64,000 nucleotides of DNA from Streptomycetaceae bacterium (GCA_027488575.1 JAIYBJ010000017.1:1-64000), one strand, 5' to 3'. Numbered from the stretch's first letter, positions 27,672-38,948 are shown. The notes: generated by a model not told the origin, from the sequence alone. A program made the numbers and translations.

Positions 27672-28586
27672 CTAATTTCTAGCGAGCGAGCCGGCAATTC
27701 CGTCCAAAATATCGGCCTCTGATGCAACAAATTCTTTAGCACCAGTTGCCTTCATGATTTCTGAGAGAACTAGCGAGCCGGCTGCAAATACATCCGCGCG
27801 ACCAGGGTGCAAGAAACCAACATGTGATCTCTGCTCTGCATTCATGCCAGCAAATGTGTGTGCAACATGATGAGTTTGTTCGGCGCTTACCCGAGCTAAG
27901 TGAATTATGTGACGGTCATACTCTTTGAGTTCTAACGCACTTGCCGCCACAGAGGTTGCGGTTCCTGCAACTGCAATCAGTGTCTTTGCTTTTGTAATTG
28001 GAACAACCGAGGCTGCAACTGCAATTGCTTCTTGAATATCTCTACGTGCGTTTTCAATCTCTTGTGCAGTAGGCGGATCTGAGTGAATGTTGCGTTCAGT
28101 CATGCGCACGCATCCAATGTTTACACTCTTTGCAAATTCAACATCAGAGTGGCCATAAACAAACTCAGTTGAACCCCCTCCAATATCAACGACTAGAAAT
28201 GGTCCATCGGTCGTTGCAAACTCTTTAGTAGCGCCAATAAATGAGAGTCTCGCTTCTTCATCACCTGAGATTACTTCCGGTTCTATACCAAGACGCTCTT
28301 TTACTCCGCCGATAAAAAGCTCTCGATTCGTGGCGTCACGCGTTGCACTGGTAGCACAGAAACGAATCTTTTCTACTCCACGCTTTGAAATTTCTTGAGC
28401 AAATAAATCAACTGCAGCAAGGGTGCGAGCGATTGCATCTGGGTGAAAGGCTTTGTTCTGGTCAACGCCTTGACCCAATCGAACAATCTCCATGGTGCGA
28501 TAAATCTCGCGAAATTGTGAACCTTCGATGTCTGCAATCAATAATCTAATTGAATTTGTCCCGCAATCAATTGCAGCAACTCTCAT
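27672..28586 (-). CDS. Ppx/GppA-family phosphatase
   Basis: A 304-residue ASKHA-fold protein of the exopolyphosphatase / pppGpp phosphatase family. The phosphate-1 motif is AAIDCGTNSIRLLIADI, phosphate-2 is FLVVDIGGGSTEFVYG, and the adenosine-side motif is IAVAGTATSVAA. It is the short two-domain form, like mycobacterial Rv1026, which lies in the same eno-ftsB-DUF501-ppx order. It probably hydrolyses polyphosphate. The ATG overlaps the DUF501 stop by 4 bases. Confidence 0.92.
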   Translation of the reverse strand: MRVAAIDCGTNSIRLLIADIEGSQFREIYRTMEIVRLGQGVDQNKAFHPDAIARTLAAVDLFAQEISKRGVEKIRFCATSATRDATNRELFIGGVKERLGIEPEVISGDEEARLSFIGATKEFATTDGPFLVVDIGGGSTEFVYGHSDVEFAKSVNIGCVRMTERNIHSDPPTAQEIENARRDIQEAIAVAASVVPITKAKTLIAVAGTATSVAASALELKEYDRHIIHLARVSAEQTHHVAHTFAGMNAEQRSHVGFLHPGRADVFAAGSLVLSEIMKATGAKEFVASEADILDGIAGSLARN

Positions 28587-29086
28587 GTATTCATCTCCGA
28601 ATTACAGGAATGATCTTTCCACCAGTCGGGCAATTTACTTAGCGCTTCATCACCGAGTGGATTTACACCAGGCCCTGCAGAGAGTGAATGAGCAACTAAA
28701 GAGTGCAGACACTTCACGCGATCAGGCATGCCACCAGCTGACACTCCTTCTACTTCATCGACTACTACACCAAGTGCATCGCGATCAGCTAAATAAGCTT
28801 CATGGGCTTTTCTATAGGCATCTGCTAATTCAGAATCATTAGCCAATCGTTCATTCATTTCAGCCATTAAACCTGAAGATTCAAGTGTTGAAATTGCTCC
28901 AGTTAATCGTGGACACGTCGCATAATAGAAAGTTGGAAAGGGTGTTCCATCACCTAATCGTGGTGGTGTCTGCACAACTGCTGGCTTTGAACACGCACAT
29001 CTGAAGCCAATTGCATGAACATCTCTTGGCGTACGTCCTAATTGAAATTCAATGCAATCAAGGTCTTCGGGTTGTACGTTCTTCAC
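28583..29086 (-). CDS. DUF501-family protein
   Basis: A 167-residue protein of unknown function conserved in Actinobacteria between ftsB-like and ppx genes. It has EFQLGRTPRDVHAIGFRCAC, FPTFYYATCPRLTGAIS and a C-terminal GMPDRVKCLHSLVAHSLSAG that ends GVNPLGDEAL. Conserved Cys and His residues hint at metal or redox chemistry (inference). The start is GTG 29086, which forms a GTGA overlap with the preceding stop. A longer frame upstream overlaps that gene and is less likely. Confidence 0.85.
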   Translation of the reverse strand: MKNVQPEDLDCIEFQLGRTPRDVHAIGFRCACSKPAVVQTPPRLGDGTPFPTFYYATCPRLTGAISTLESSGLMAEMNERLANDSELADAYRKAHEAYLADRDALGVVVDEVEGVSAGGMPDRVKCLHSLVAHSLSAGPGVNPLGDEALSKLPDWWKDHSCNSEMNT

Positions 29087-29490
29087 TGATTTTGAGTTTC
29101 CGTAATCGAAGCAATCATTCGTGCATACCAAGGCTGTCCATCGGGGATCTTGCTAGCAACTGTTGTGCCAGTTTCCTCGGTGTATTGCCCACTTGAATCG
29201 GTAACAATGTATTGACGCTCACCCGGCAGAACAAAGTGCAGACGCTCACGTGCCTGAGATTTGATGTATTCAGGATCTCGCCACAAAAGCAAGTCTTTTC
29301 GTGCTTGTTCTAGTGCGGCATTATTACTTTCAACTTGAGATTTAAGTGCACTAATTTGAGCGCGCTGTGTGAAGTAATGCTTAATTGGTGGCGCGATAGT
29401 TAGTGCCATGAAAAATAAAATAGTTGCTAAAGTTAAAGCGCGACTATTTCCACGGCGTTTGTTGAAATTTAACTTACGACGCCGTGCCAT
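29083..29490 (-). CDS. FtsB/DivIC-like septum formation initiator
   Basis: A 135-residue single-span division protein. A basic N-terminus (ARRRKLNFNKRRG) precedes one membrane helix (LATILFFMALTIAPPI), then a coiled-coil (ALKSQVESNNAALEQARKDL) and the conserved LLWRDPEYIKSQARERLHFVLPGE. It belongs to the septal FtsB/FtsL group. The start is ATG 29490: AAGGGA inside the end of eno lies 6 bases upstream. Gene order eno-ftsB-DUF501-ppx is conserved. Confidence 0.9.
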   Translation of the reverse strand: MARRRKLNFNKRRGNSRALTLATILFFMALTIAPPIKHYFTQRAQISALKSQVESNNAALEQARKDLLLWRDPEYIKSQARERLHFVLPGERQYIVTDSSGQYTEETGTTVASKIPDGQPWYARMIASITETQNQ

Positions 29491-29493
29491 CAC

Positions 29494-30792
<1,299 letters not shown>

Positions 30793-30808
30793 TTAAGAAT
30801 AGCTAATC

Positions 30809-31453
30809 CTACCGTGACTCTTGCTTCGCAATGTCACGCATTATTTGCTTGCTCTGTATGCGCAGCGCATCTTCTGGATCAATTCCGTTCTTATGTGCCC
30901 AAGCAATGACAGCGAGGAGTGCGCTGCCTACCGACTCTTGCGTTGCTAGAGCATCTGTTTGATGGCTCGGAACATTTATCTCGACACCATATTTTTCTGC
31001 GCGATACAGCAATTTATTGATGAGCGAGAGTGCGGGTTGGGAAAGTGCAACTCCGTCAAGTGCAGATGTGCGCCCTTTTTCAGCTGCTTTTAACTCTTCC
31101 CAATTTGCGAGAACTTCTTGAGTTCCGCTTACTTTTTTGTCACCGAAAACATGTGGATGCCTACTGATTAACTTCTCTGTGATTACCTTTGCAACATCTT
31201 CTATTGAAAATGGATCAGTTGGGTGATCTTGTGCGATTCGCGAGTGAAAATAAACTTGCAGCAATACATCGCCGAGTTCTTCGCGCATTCCAGCACGATC
31301 GGATTCAGCAACCGTGTCTATGAATTCGTAGGACTCTTCGAGTAAGTATTTAATCAATGATTCGTGGGTTTGTTCTGCATCCCACGGACATCCGCCAGGT
31401 GAACGGAGTTGATCCATCACCTCAACTAATCGTTGCAAGTATGAAGTACTCAT
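30809..31453 (-). CDS. mazG: Nucleoside triphosphate pyrophosphohydrolase MazG
   Basis: A 214-residue house-cleaning enzyme that hydrolyses noncanonical or excess NTPs. The MazG signature is LRSPGGCPWDAEQTHESLIKYLLEESYEF followed by MREELGDVLLQVYFHSRIA, which supplies the EExxE...ExxD metal-binding residues. A shorter, partly degenerate C-terminal half follows. It lies between the SurA-like lipoprotein gene and eno, the conserved mycobacterial order. Confidence 0.93.
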   Translation of the reverse strand: MSTSYLQRLVEVMDQLRSPGGCPWDAEQTHESLIKYLLEESYEFIDTVAESDRAGMREELGDVLLQVYFHSRIAQDHPTDPFSIEDVAKVITEKLISRHPHVFGDKKVSGTQEVLANWEELKAAEKGRTSALDGVALSQPALSLINKLLYRAEKYGVEINVPSHQTDALATQESVGSALLAVIAWAHKNGIDPEDALRIQSKQIMRDIAKQESR

Positions 31454-31470
31454 ACCTAGAGGTGAATTAA

Positions 31471-32076
31471 CTACTTATCAGAAGGTGTGACTGCGGATCC
31501 GGCTGAATCAACAGGTACAACATCTGCATTGATGGCATCCCAGACACCGTAGCGAGGATTAATTGTTACCTCGTACTCAATTGCAATTTCAACAACGAGT
31601 CTCTGTATCGATGTACCAATCTGATCTGCTGGGATTCCAGAAGCTTCTAGAGCTTGAGATAACTTGTCAGAAATAATGATGCTCTGTAGATATAGATCAA
31701 AATCTTTTTCTGCAATCCCGGCTCCGACGAGCGCTGTTGGTAATCCTTCTTCGCCACCAACTTGTTCTGTGATGCTTGCTCTGCGGATATCAATCTCAGC
31801 CTTTGTAACTGTGATCTTTAATTTTTCAGCCACTCTGCTGAGTAACTCTGAAAGAACGTGAAAGCGCACTTGTGAGCGATTGAGATTTTCGCCAACTTCT
31901 AGTTGCATCTGTGATGAATCTACTTTGCTTCGTTCGGCCATGATTGCGTTAATACTTGATTGAACAGTTGCTTGTGTAATTTTTACTGAACCAACTGAGG
32001 CAGCTGAGCTCACTTGCGAACAACCAGTAAGCAATAGCGCTGCTGAAATTGCTGCAATAGAAATAAGTTTTTTCAC
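31471..32076 (-). CDS. SurA-N-like lipoprotein
   Basis: A 201-residue lipoprotein. The start is GTG 32076 (VKKLISIAAISAALLLTGCS), overlapping the mfd stop as GTGA. The lipobox is LLTGC with the modified cysteine at residue 19. The mature part resembles the SurA/PrsA N-terminal chaperone domain without the peptidyl-prolyl isomerase domain. A mycobacterial lipoprotein (LpqU) sits between mazG and eno; this one is between mfd and mazG and need not be orthologous. Confidence 0.78.
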   Translation of the reverse strand: MKKLISIAAISAALLLTGCSQVSSAASVGSVKITQATVQSSINAIMAERSKVDSSQMQLEVGENLNRSQVRFHVLSELLSRVAEKLKITVTKAEIDIRRASITEQVGGEEGLPTALVGAGIAEKDFDLYLQSIIISDKLSQALEASGIPADQIGTSIQRLVVEIAIEYEVTINPRYGVWDAINADVVPVDSAGSAVTPSDK

Positions 32077-35000
32077 TCTGAACTGCCTTTCGACGATGGT
32101 GCTAATTCGGTAACGACCTGTGTTACCCAAGCCAGAAGAGAAGTATCCACTATCGGAGCGGTACTTTCGGACGGATTCCACGCAGAGCTCTTTGGTAAGG
32201 CCACTAATACAGTGGAAGATGCGGATTTATAGAGTGACCCGGGATACATCCGTGCCAACTTCAGTTGCTTTGATTCAGGCAAATTCATAGGAGACAAACG
32301 AACAAACTTTCCTTGGGCAACAACTTCTCGAAGTGAAATGCTCTTAGCAAAAGCTCGAAGCGCGGCGACTCCCAAAAGTGTTTGGGCTTCATCGGGCAGC
32401 GCACCAAAGCGATCAATTAGCTCCTCTTCAATTGCATCTACATCTTCTCGATTTCGAACATCTGCAAGGCGGCGATACAAATCAAGTCGCAATCTTTCAC
32501 CTGGAACATAGGTCGCATCAAGGTGCGCGTTTATTGGTAATTCCACTTTGCATTCGTGATTTGGTTCGGCGCTTTCAATAATTCCAGACTTGTATTCGTG
32601 AACAGCTTCTCCGACCATTCGCATGTATAAATCAAATCCCACATCCGCAATGTGTCCCGATTGTTCACCGCCCAAGAGATTTCCAGCACCACGAATTTCG
32701 AGATCCTTAAGTGCGACTCGCATACCTGCACCGAGTTCGGTATTTGCAGCGATTGTCTTTAATCGATCATGTGCTAATTCGCTCAATGGTTGATCTGGTG
32801 GAAACAAGAAGTACGCGTATGCACGTTCGCGACCACGCCCAACACGGCCACGTAGTTGATGTAATTGAGATAGCCCAAAAAGATCTGCGCGTTCAACAAT
32901 CAAAGTGTTTGCGTTTGCAATGTCTAATCCGCTTTCAACAATTGTTGTGCAGACCAAAACATCAAAATCCCGATTCCAGAAAGCGAGGATTACATCTTCA
33001 AGCGCACCTTCACTCATCTGCCCATGCGCAATTCGAATACGTGCCTCTGGAACTAATTTTTGTATTTTCTGTGCAGCTTGATCAATTGATTCCACGCGAT
33101 TGTGAATGTAGAAAATTTGTCCATCACGCAATAACTCACGATGTATTGCGGCGGTAATTTGTGCATCATCTCGCGGGCCAACATAGGTCAAAATTGGATG
33201 GCGCTCTTCTGGTGGAGTTGTAATCGTAGACATTTCGCGAATACCCGTCACGGCCATTTCTAGTGTTCTTGGAATTGGCGTTGCAGACATCGCCAAAACA
33301 TCTACTGTGGTGCGTAACTTCTTGAGTGATTCTTTCTGTTCGACTCCAAATCTCTGCTCTTCATCGACAATTACAAGTCCAAGATCTTTGAAATGCACAT
33401 CATTTGAAAGAATCCGGTGAGTTCCGACAACAACATCAAATGTTCCTGATTCAACACCTGAAAGTATTTCTTTGCTCTCCTTCGCTGTATTAAATCTAGA
33501 TAATCCAGCTACCTTGATTGGAAATCCTGAATAGCGCTCTTCAAATGTCTTTGTGTGTTGCTGAACAAGCAATGTAGTAGGAACTAAAACCGCAACTTGT
33601 TTTCCATCTTGAACGGCTTTAAATGCGGCTCTAATTGCAATCTCTGTTTTTCCATAACCCACATCGCCGCAAATGATTCGATCCATCGGATACGGACGTT
33701 CCATATCTGCTTTGACTTCGTTGATTGTGGATAGTTGGTCCGGTGTTTCGATATATGCAAAAGAGTCTTCTAGTTCGCGTTGCCATGGTGTATCTGCAGA
33801 GAAAGCAAAGCCCGGCGATGATGTTCGAGCGGCATATAAGCGGATGAGTTCGCCAGCAATTTGGCGAACAGCTTTGCGGGCTCGACCCTTAGCCTTCTGC
33901 CATTCCCCGCTACCGATGCGATGAACTGTTGGAGTTTCACCACCTACATACTTGCTTACTTGTTCGAGTGAATCTGTAGGAACAAAGATTCGATCCCCTG
34001 GTTGTCCGCGCTTAGCTGATGCATATTCAAGAACGAGATATTCACGAGTTACACCAGCAACACTTCTTGAAACTAATTCAATATAGCGACCAATTCCGTG
34101 CTGCTCATGAACGACAAAATCTCCAGCTTTTAACTCAAGTGGATCGATTGCAGTTTTGCGTTTTGATGGAAGTTTTTCAGTGTTATTGATAGCACCTTTG
34201 CTACCAGATAAGTCTCGCTCTGTAATAAAGAGAACGCGAGCAGATGGAACGCTAAAGCCAAATGCAATCGTCGAAGTAATGACTCGTACAGAGATTTCTG
34301 CGCCTCTAAACAGATTTGAATATCTCTCATGCATTCCGTGACCGTGCGCAGCAAAAATTAGGTTATGACCAAGTGCTGCCGCATTTCGAAACTCTTCAAC
34401 TAATCGATCAGTATTGGCTCGCAAAGGATCGATTGCATGAGCCTCAAGAAAGGTTGCTTCCTTATCTAAATCGCTTCCAAAAACATTAAAACTTCGTTGC
34501 TGCAATTGGTTCTTATCAATCTGTGAATGCAGCTCATCCCACGTCATGTATGTGTCATCTCCGCTATGAAGCGGGGTTGCACCACCACTTGCCGCATTGA
34601 GCCACGATGCAAGATAAAACTCTTCATTTGTTGCAAGTAAATCTGCGGCTCTAGATTTAATGCGTTCTTCATCTATGAAGATAACTTCTGTGTTCTTTGG
34701 CATCCGATCTAAAATGCTTTGGTTCGCATCCACCAGTAATGGAATAAATGACTCCATTCCTTCAGTTGCAATTCCTTCAGATATTTTCTCCAGTATTTCT
34801 GCTGCCGCAGGAAAATCAGATATGAGTGCTCGAGCTTTGCTTTGAACTGCGGAGGTAAGAAGCAGTTCGCGGCACGGCAAGATTTTTATACTTTCATTCA
34901 CGGCGCCTGTGGTTCGCTGCCCTGCAACATCGAAGTAACTAATGTCTTCAATCTCATCACCAAAGAAGTCGATTCGAACTGGTTGCTTTGCAAGTGGTAA

Positions 35001-35522
35001 AAAGACATCAACAATTCCGCCGCGGACTGCAAACTCCCCGCGTCGTTCCACTAAATCCGTACGTTGATAAGCAAGTTCACCAAGGTGATCTATGAGCTCT
35101 TTTAAGTCGCATTGCCCCCCGACTACAAGTTCGCGTACGGGTGTTTGTGCCAGTGAATTAATGATTCGATGAATCAAACCTCGTACTGGAGTAACGACAA
35201 TTGGATTCTGACTCTGTTTTTTATTCAACTCAATGAGTGTAGAAATTCTCTGGGCAACGGTATCGCTGCGCGGACTTAATCTTTCGTGAGGCAGAGTTTC
35301 CCAAGCAGGAAATTCAAATACGCATTCATGTAGTTCTCGTAAATCATTTACTAGATCTTCACTAGTTCTACTTGATCCAGTGACAATTAAAAGAGGTCGT
35401 TCATGGGCTCTAATTGCTGCAAGAAATGGGTGCAGAGAAGATGGCGCAATGATTCTTTTCTTTGAATCGAGTGCTGTGCTGATATGCGAATCAGCCGCTA
35501 ACGCATCGCGTACATGTTTCAT
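32073..35522 (-). CDS. mfd: Transcription-repair coupling factor
   Basis: A 1149-residue translocase that removes RNA polymerase stalled at DNA damage and recruits UvrA. An N-terminal UvrB-like region is followed by the RNA polymerase-interacting domain (LKAGDFVVHEQHGIGRYIE), helicase motifs GDVGYGKTEIAIRAAFKA, DEEQRFG, AMSATPIPRTLEMA and HQLRGRVGRG, and a C-terminal UvrA-binding domain. The start is ATG 35522 (MKHVRDALAAD) with GGGAGG 4 bases upstream. Frames starting earlier lack a ribosome binding site. Confidence 0.97.
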   Translation of the reverse strand: MKHVRDALAADSHISTALDSKKRIIAPSSLHPFLAAIRAHERPLLIVTGSSRTSEDLVNDLRELHECVFEFPAWETLPHERLSPRSDTVAQRISTLIELNKKQSQNPIVVTPVRGLIHRIINSLAQTPVRELVVGGQCDLKELIDHLGELAYQRTDLVERRGEFAVRGGIVDVFLPLAKQPVRIDFFGDEIEDISYFDVAGQRTTGAVNESIKILPCRELLLTSAVQSKARALISDFPAAAEILEKISEGIATEGMESFIPLLVDANQSILDRMPKNTEVIFIDEERIKSRAADLLATNEEFYLASWLNAASGGATPLHSGDDTYMTWDELHSQIDKNQLQQRSFNVFGSDLDKEATFLEAHAIDPLRANTDRLVEEFRNAAALGHNLIFAAHGHGMHERYSNLFRGAEISVRVITSTIAFGFSVPSARVLFITERDLSGSKGAINNTEKLPSKRKTAIDPLELKAGDFVVHEQHGIGRYIELVSRSVAGVTREYLVLEYASAKRGQPGDRIFVPTDSLEQVSKYVGGETPTVHRIGSGEWQKAKGRARKAVRQIAGELIRLYAARTSSPGFAFSADTPWQRELEDSFAYIETPDQLSTINEVKADMERPYPMDRIICGDVGYGKTEIAIRAAFKAVQDGKQVAVLVPTTLLVQQHTKTFEERYSGFPIKVAGLSRFNTAKESKEILSGVESGTFDVVVGTHRILSNDVHFKDLGLVIVDEEQRFGVEQKESLKKLRTTVDVLAMSATPIPRTLEMAVTGIREMSTITTPPEERHPILTYVGPRDDAQITAAIHRELLRDGQIFYIHNRVESIDQAAQKIQKLVPEARIRIAHGQMSEGALEDVILAFWNRDFDVLVCTTIVESGLDIANANTLIVERADLFGLSQLHQLRGRVGRGRERAYAYFLFPPDQPLSELAHDRLKTIAANTELGAGMRVALKDLEIRGAGNLLGGEQSGHIADVGFDLYMRMVGEAVHEYKSGIIESAEPNHECKVELPINAHLDATYVPGERLRLDLYRRLADVRNREDVDAIEEELIDRFGALPDEAQTLLGVAALRAFAKSISLREVVAQGKFVRLSPMNLPESKQLKLARMYPGSLYKSASSTVLVALPKSSAWNPSESTAPIVDTSLLAWVTQVVTELAPSSKGSSE

Positions 35523-35566
35523 CCTGCCTCCCATCTGCCGTATCAACTATTGAGAAAACGCCTTAG

Positions 35567-35605
35567 GCCCCAACTCCGAAAAGACGGAGGGGGCTTAATA
35601 GGGCA
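35567..35605 (+). promoter_or_regulatory. Hairpin plus aspC-like element upstream of ppc
   Basis: GCCCC-AA-CTCCG (35567-35578) pairs with CGGAGGGGGC (35585-35594) in a 10-bp stem with an AA bulge and AAAAGA loop. The stem runs into GGGCTTAATAGGGCA (35591-35605), which is almost identical to the element before the aminotransferase gene. It may combine an operator or terminator of the divergent side with the ppc promoter. The exact -10 box is not clear. Confidence 0.4.
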
Positions 35606-35639
35606 AGTCTAAGGCAGATGAACCTGCCATGATTAGCCA

Positions 35640-38357
35640 ATGTCTTCGCAAGATTCCTCGATAGCTATCGGCAATGATGGCGCTGATTTGCGCGCCGACG
35701 TTAGAAAACTTGGAGACTTACTAGGTGAATCACTTGTCCGCCAAGAAGGACAAGAACTTCTTGAATTAGTTGAAGCCGTTCGCAAGGCCGTAAAAGATGG
35801 TGGCGGGGATGACCTGTTATCGAAACTTTCGATTGAACAATCGGTTCAACTCGTTCGAGCATTTAGTACTTATTTCAACTTAGCAAATGTTGCCGAGCAA
35901 GTTCACCGTGCACGAGTTTTAGCAGATGCGCGAGCACAAGGTGGATCATGGATGGCGAAAGCTGTCGACAAGATTGCTGCAGCTCAAAGTGCAAAAGTTT
36001 CTGGACATGAATTTTCAACCGATGATTTAACTCGCTGGGTTAACGAGCTAATGGTGCGTCCGGTATTTACGGCCCACCCCACAGAGGCGGCTCGTCGTTC
36101 TGTGCTGAACAAATTAGGACGAGTTGCAAAACTCCTTGATCAACCAACTTCAGATGCACAACGCAATCAACTAGCCGAAACCATCGATGTTCTTTGGCAA
36201 ACAGATGAGTTACGAGTTGGTCGACCAGAACCACTCGATGAAGCAATGAATGCGCTTTATTACTTGGATGATTTGTTCAAATTAACTATTCCAGAAGTTT
36301 TAAATGACTTTAAGAATGAAATTAAACGCCTAGGCGTTGATCTCCCATTGGATGCCCGTCCACTCTCCTTTGGAAGTTGGATTGGCGGAGACAGAGATGG
36401 CAATCCAAACATCACAGCCTCCATCACTGAATCTGCAATGGTTTTACAAGTTGGACATGCAATTCGGGTAACGATTGCGGCAATGGATGAATTGCGTCAA
36501 ATGCTCTCTGTTTCAACTCGCATCACTGGCGTCAGTAAAGCTCTTTTAGATTCTGTCGAAAAAGACCTCAAGCACATTCCTGAATTTGAAGAGCGCTTCA
36601 AGCGATTAAATGTGCAGGAGCCATACCGCCTAAAGGCAACTGCGATTGTGCATCGTCTAGCTTTCACCAGAAGTCGGCACGCATCAGGTGGACCACACGT
36701 TGCACACCGCGATTACAACAACACAACAGAGTTATTGGCAGACCTTGCGTTAATGCGTGATTCGCTCCTTGAAAACCGAGGCGAATTAATGGCGACAGGA
36801 TTGCTCGAGCGAACAATGCGCACCGTTTCGGCCTTTGGTTTAACACATGCAACTTTGGATGTTCGCGAACACTCAGATGCTCATCACCACACACTTGCTT
36901 TTGCCTTTGGTGATGACTACAAGAGCAAGAACCACGAAGATCGTTTTGCCATTCTTTCTAATGAACTCTCATCGACTAAGAAGTTAGATTTCAAGAAGTG
37001 CGATGAACGTGCACAAAAGACTCTAGATACCTTCACGGCAGTCTTTGATATCGTCAATCGTTTTGGTCCAGAATCTATTGAAACCTACATCGTTTCTATG
37101 ACTAAAGGATCCGATGATTTATTAGCCGCTGTTGTTCTTGCAAAGCAAGCGGGCCTCGTAGATCTTGATAAGAAAAGTGCAGTTATTGGTTTTGCTCCAC
37201 TGCTTGAAACTGTCGCAGAATTGGGTGCAGCAGGAGAAATTCTTGAAGCGCTGCTGAGTGATCCTGGGTACAGAAAAATTGTAGAACTCCGTGGAAACTT
37301 ACAAGAAATCATGTTGGGATATTCGGATTCAAATAAAGATGCCGGTATTGCAACTAGTCAGTGGGAAATTCATCGAGCTCAGCGAAAGTTACGTAACGTG
37401 GCAATCAAACATGGAGTTAAGTTAAGACTCTTCCATGGTCGCGGTGGTTCTGTAGGCCGCGGTGGTGGTCCAACATATGACGCACTCGTTGCTCTGCCTT
37501 GGGGTTCAATTGATGGACAAATAAAAATGACAGAACAAGGTGAAGTCATTAGCGATAAATACGCACTGCCATCACTTGCCCGCGAAAATATTGAATTAAT
37601 GCTTGCGGCATCCCTTGAAGCAACAGTTCTAAACCGTGCACCTCGCCAAAGTAGTGAAAGTTTGGATAAGTGGAACGCATGCATGGAACTCATTAGCGAG
37701 AATTCTTTTGCGGCCTATCGCTCACTTATTGATCATCCAGATTTGCCTGCATATTTCTATGCATCCACTCCGGTGGAACAGCTAGGAGAAATGATGCTGG
37801 GTTCTCGTCCATCTCGTAGACCAGATGCTGCAGGCGGATTAGATAGTTTGCGCGCTATTCCGTGGGTATTTGGATGGACGCAATCTCGCCAAATTGTTCC
37901 TGGATGGTTTGGCGTTGGAAGTGGATTAAAAGCTGCTCGTGAAACAGGAAAATCTGATGTTATTCAAGAGATGCTTCAACACTGGCACTTCTTCCATACA
38001 TTCATCAGCAATGTTGAAATGACATTAGCAAAGACAGATTTGGATATGGCTCGACGTTATGTGGAAGCTCTTGTTCCAAAAGAACTACATCACTTCTTAG
38101 ATGTAATTGCTGCCGAGTTTAAGTTGACCTGCGAAGAGATTCTAAAAGTCACCAAGAAGGATTCACTCTTAGGAGATCAGCCAATTTTGGCTCGCACATT
38201 GCAGGTTCGAGATGCCTATCTTGCTCCACTGCATTTACTTCAGGTAAATCTGCTTGAACGCGTTCGTGATCACAAAGGTGAAGTTGACCCAACTCTGCAA
38301 CGAGCGCTGCTGTTGACGATTAATGGTGTTGCTGCAGGACTTCGAAATACAGGCTGA
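35640..38357 (+). CDS. ppc: Phosphoenolpyruvate carboxylase
   Basis: A 905-residue anaplerotic enzyme forming oxaloacetate from PEP and bicarbonate. Catalytic motifs are VRPVFTAHPTEAARRS with the active-site His, GSWIGGDRDGNPNITA, and the glycine loop KLRLFHGRGGSVGRGGGP. The chain ends TGLRNTG-like (AGLRNTG), the conserved C-terminus. Together with the aspartate aminotransferase it links glycolysis to aspartate. No Shine-Dalgarno is evident before the ATG at 35640. It ends 3 bases before the convergent pth stop. Confidence 0.98.
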   Translation: MSSQDSSIAIGNDGADLRADVRKLGDLLGESLVRQEGQELLELVEAVRKAVKDGGGDDLLSKLSIEQSVQLVRAFSTYFNLANVAEQVHRARVLADARAQGGSWMAKAVDKIAAAQSAKVSGHEFSTDDLTRWVNELMVRPVFTAHPTEAARRSVLNKLGRVAKLLDQPTSDAQRNQLAETIDVLWQTDELRVGRPEPLDEAMNALYYLDDLFKLTIPEVLNDFKNEIKRLGVDLPLDARPLSFGSWIGGDRDGNPNITASITESAMVLQVGHAIRVTIAAMDELRQMLSVSTRITGVSKALLDSVEKDLKHIPEFEERFKRLNVQEPYRLKATAIVHRLAFTRSRHASGGPHVAHRDYNNTTELLADLALMRDSLLENRGELMATGLLERTMRTVSAFGLTHATLDVREHSDAHHHTLAFAFGDDYKSKNHEDRFAILSNELSSTKKLDFKKCDERAQKTLDTFTAVFDIVNRFGPESIETYIVSMTKGSDDLLAAVVLAKQAGLVDLDKKSAVIGFAPLLETVAELGAAGEILEALLSDPGYRKIVELRGNLQEIMLGYSDSNKDAGIATSQWEIHRAQRKLRNVAIKHGVKLRLFHGRGGSVGRGGGPTYDALVALPWGSIDGQIKMTEQGEVISDKYALPSLARENIELMLAASLEATVLNRAPRQSSESLDKWNACMELISENSFAAYRSLIDHPDLPAYFYASTPVEQLGEMMLGSRPSRRPDAAGGLDSLRAIPWVFGWTQSRQIVPGWFGVGSGLKAARETGKSDVIQEMLQHWHFFHTFISNVEMTLAKTDLDMARRYVEALVPKELHHFLDVIAAEFKLTCEEILKVTKKDSLLGDQPILARTLQVRDAYLAPLHLLQVNLLERVRDHKGEVDPTLQRALLLTINGVAAGLRNTG

Positions 38358-38360
38358 TTC

Positions 38361-38936
38361 TTAGCTATTGAAACGGGATTGAGTTTCTTCTAAACCCTTT
38401 GTAATTAATGATTCAACAACATCACATCCACGATCAATAAATTCGGGCAGAGTTTTTTTCTCCGCAGATGAAAAGGCTTTCAAGACAAAATCTCCGGGAT
38501 CTTGCGAACCCATAGGTCGCCCTATGCCCAGGCGCACACGAAAATATTCCGCGGTTCCAAAGGATGAGGTCATCGATTTCAAACCATTGTGGCCATTGTC
38601 CCCACCAGCAATTTTTGATCGAATAGCTGAGTACGGAATATCTAACTCATCATGTAACGCGATGATGTGATCTGGTTCGACCTTATAGAAAGCTGCAAGT
38701 GCTTTAGCGGGACCGCCAGTTTCATTCATGTAACTCTTGGACTTTGCGATAATTACTGAGTGCGCGTTTTCTCCGACGCCAATTTTGAACGCGGCAATAT
38801 CGGTACGTGATTTATGAGCAGACCACTTAACTTTGTAACGTTTAGCTAATTCATCAACAACCATCTGGCCAACGTTGTGGCGCGTTGCTGCGTATTCCGG
38901 ACCAGGATTACCGAGTCCAATTACTAACCAAACCAT
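38361..38936 (-). CDS. pth: Peptidyl-tRNA hydrolase
   Basis: A 191-residue enzyme that recycles tRNA from dropped-off peptidyl-tRNA. Conserved residues are GLGNPGPEYAATRHNVGQMV with the catalytic His, KSKSYMNETGG, and ALHDELDIPYSAIR. It follows rplY after 16 bases but has its own TAACCT box six bases before the ATG. Order glmU-prs-rplY-pth is conserved in Actinobacteria. Confidence 0.97.
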   Translation of the reverse strand: MVWLVIGLGNPGPEYAATRHNVGQMVVDELAKRYKVKWSAHKSRTDIAAFKIGVGENAHSVIIAKSKSYMNETGGPAKALAAFYKVEPDHIIALHDELDIPYSAIRSKIAGGDNGHNGLKSMTSSFGTAEYFRVRLGIGRPMGSQDPGDFVLKAFSSAEKKTLPEFIDRGCDVVESLITKGLEETQSRFNS

Positions 38937-38942
38937 GAAGCA

Positions 38943-38948
38943 AGGTTA
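38943..38948 (-). promoter_or_regulatory. -10 box of a leaderless pth promoter
   Basis: TAACCT on the minus strand ends exactly 6 bases before the pth ATG, inside the short rplY-pth spacer. It is the same hexamer and spacing as at murB. Confidence 0.55.

Noticed and set aside
29083-29131. Longer N-terminus of the DUF501 protein starting at 29131
   Set aside because: It would overlap the FtsB-like gene by 49 bases; the GTG at 29086 gives the GTGA overlap typical of this genome.
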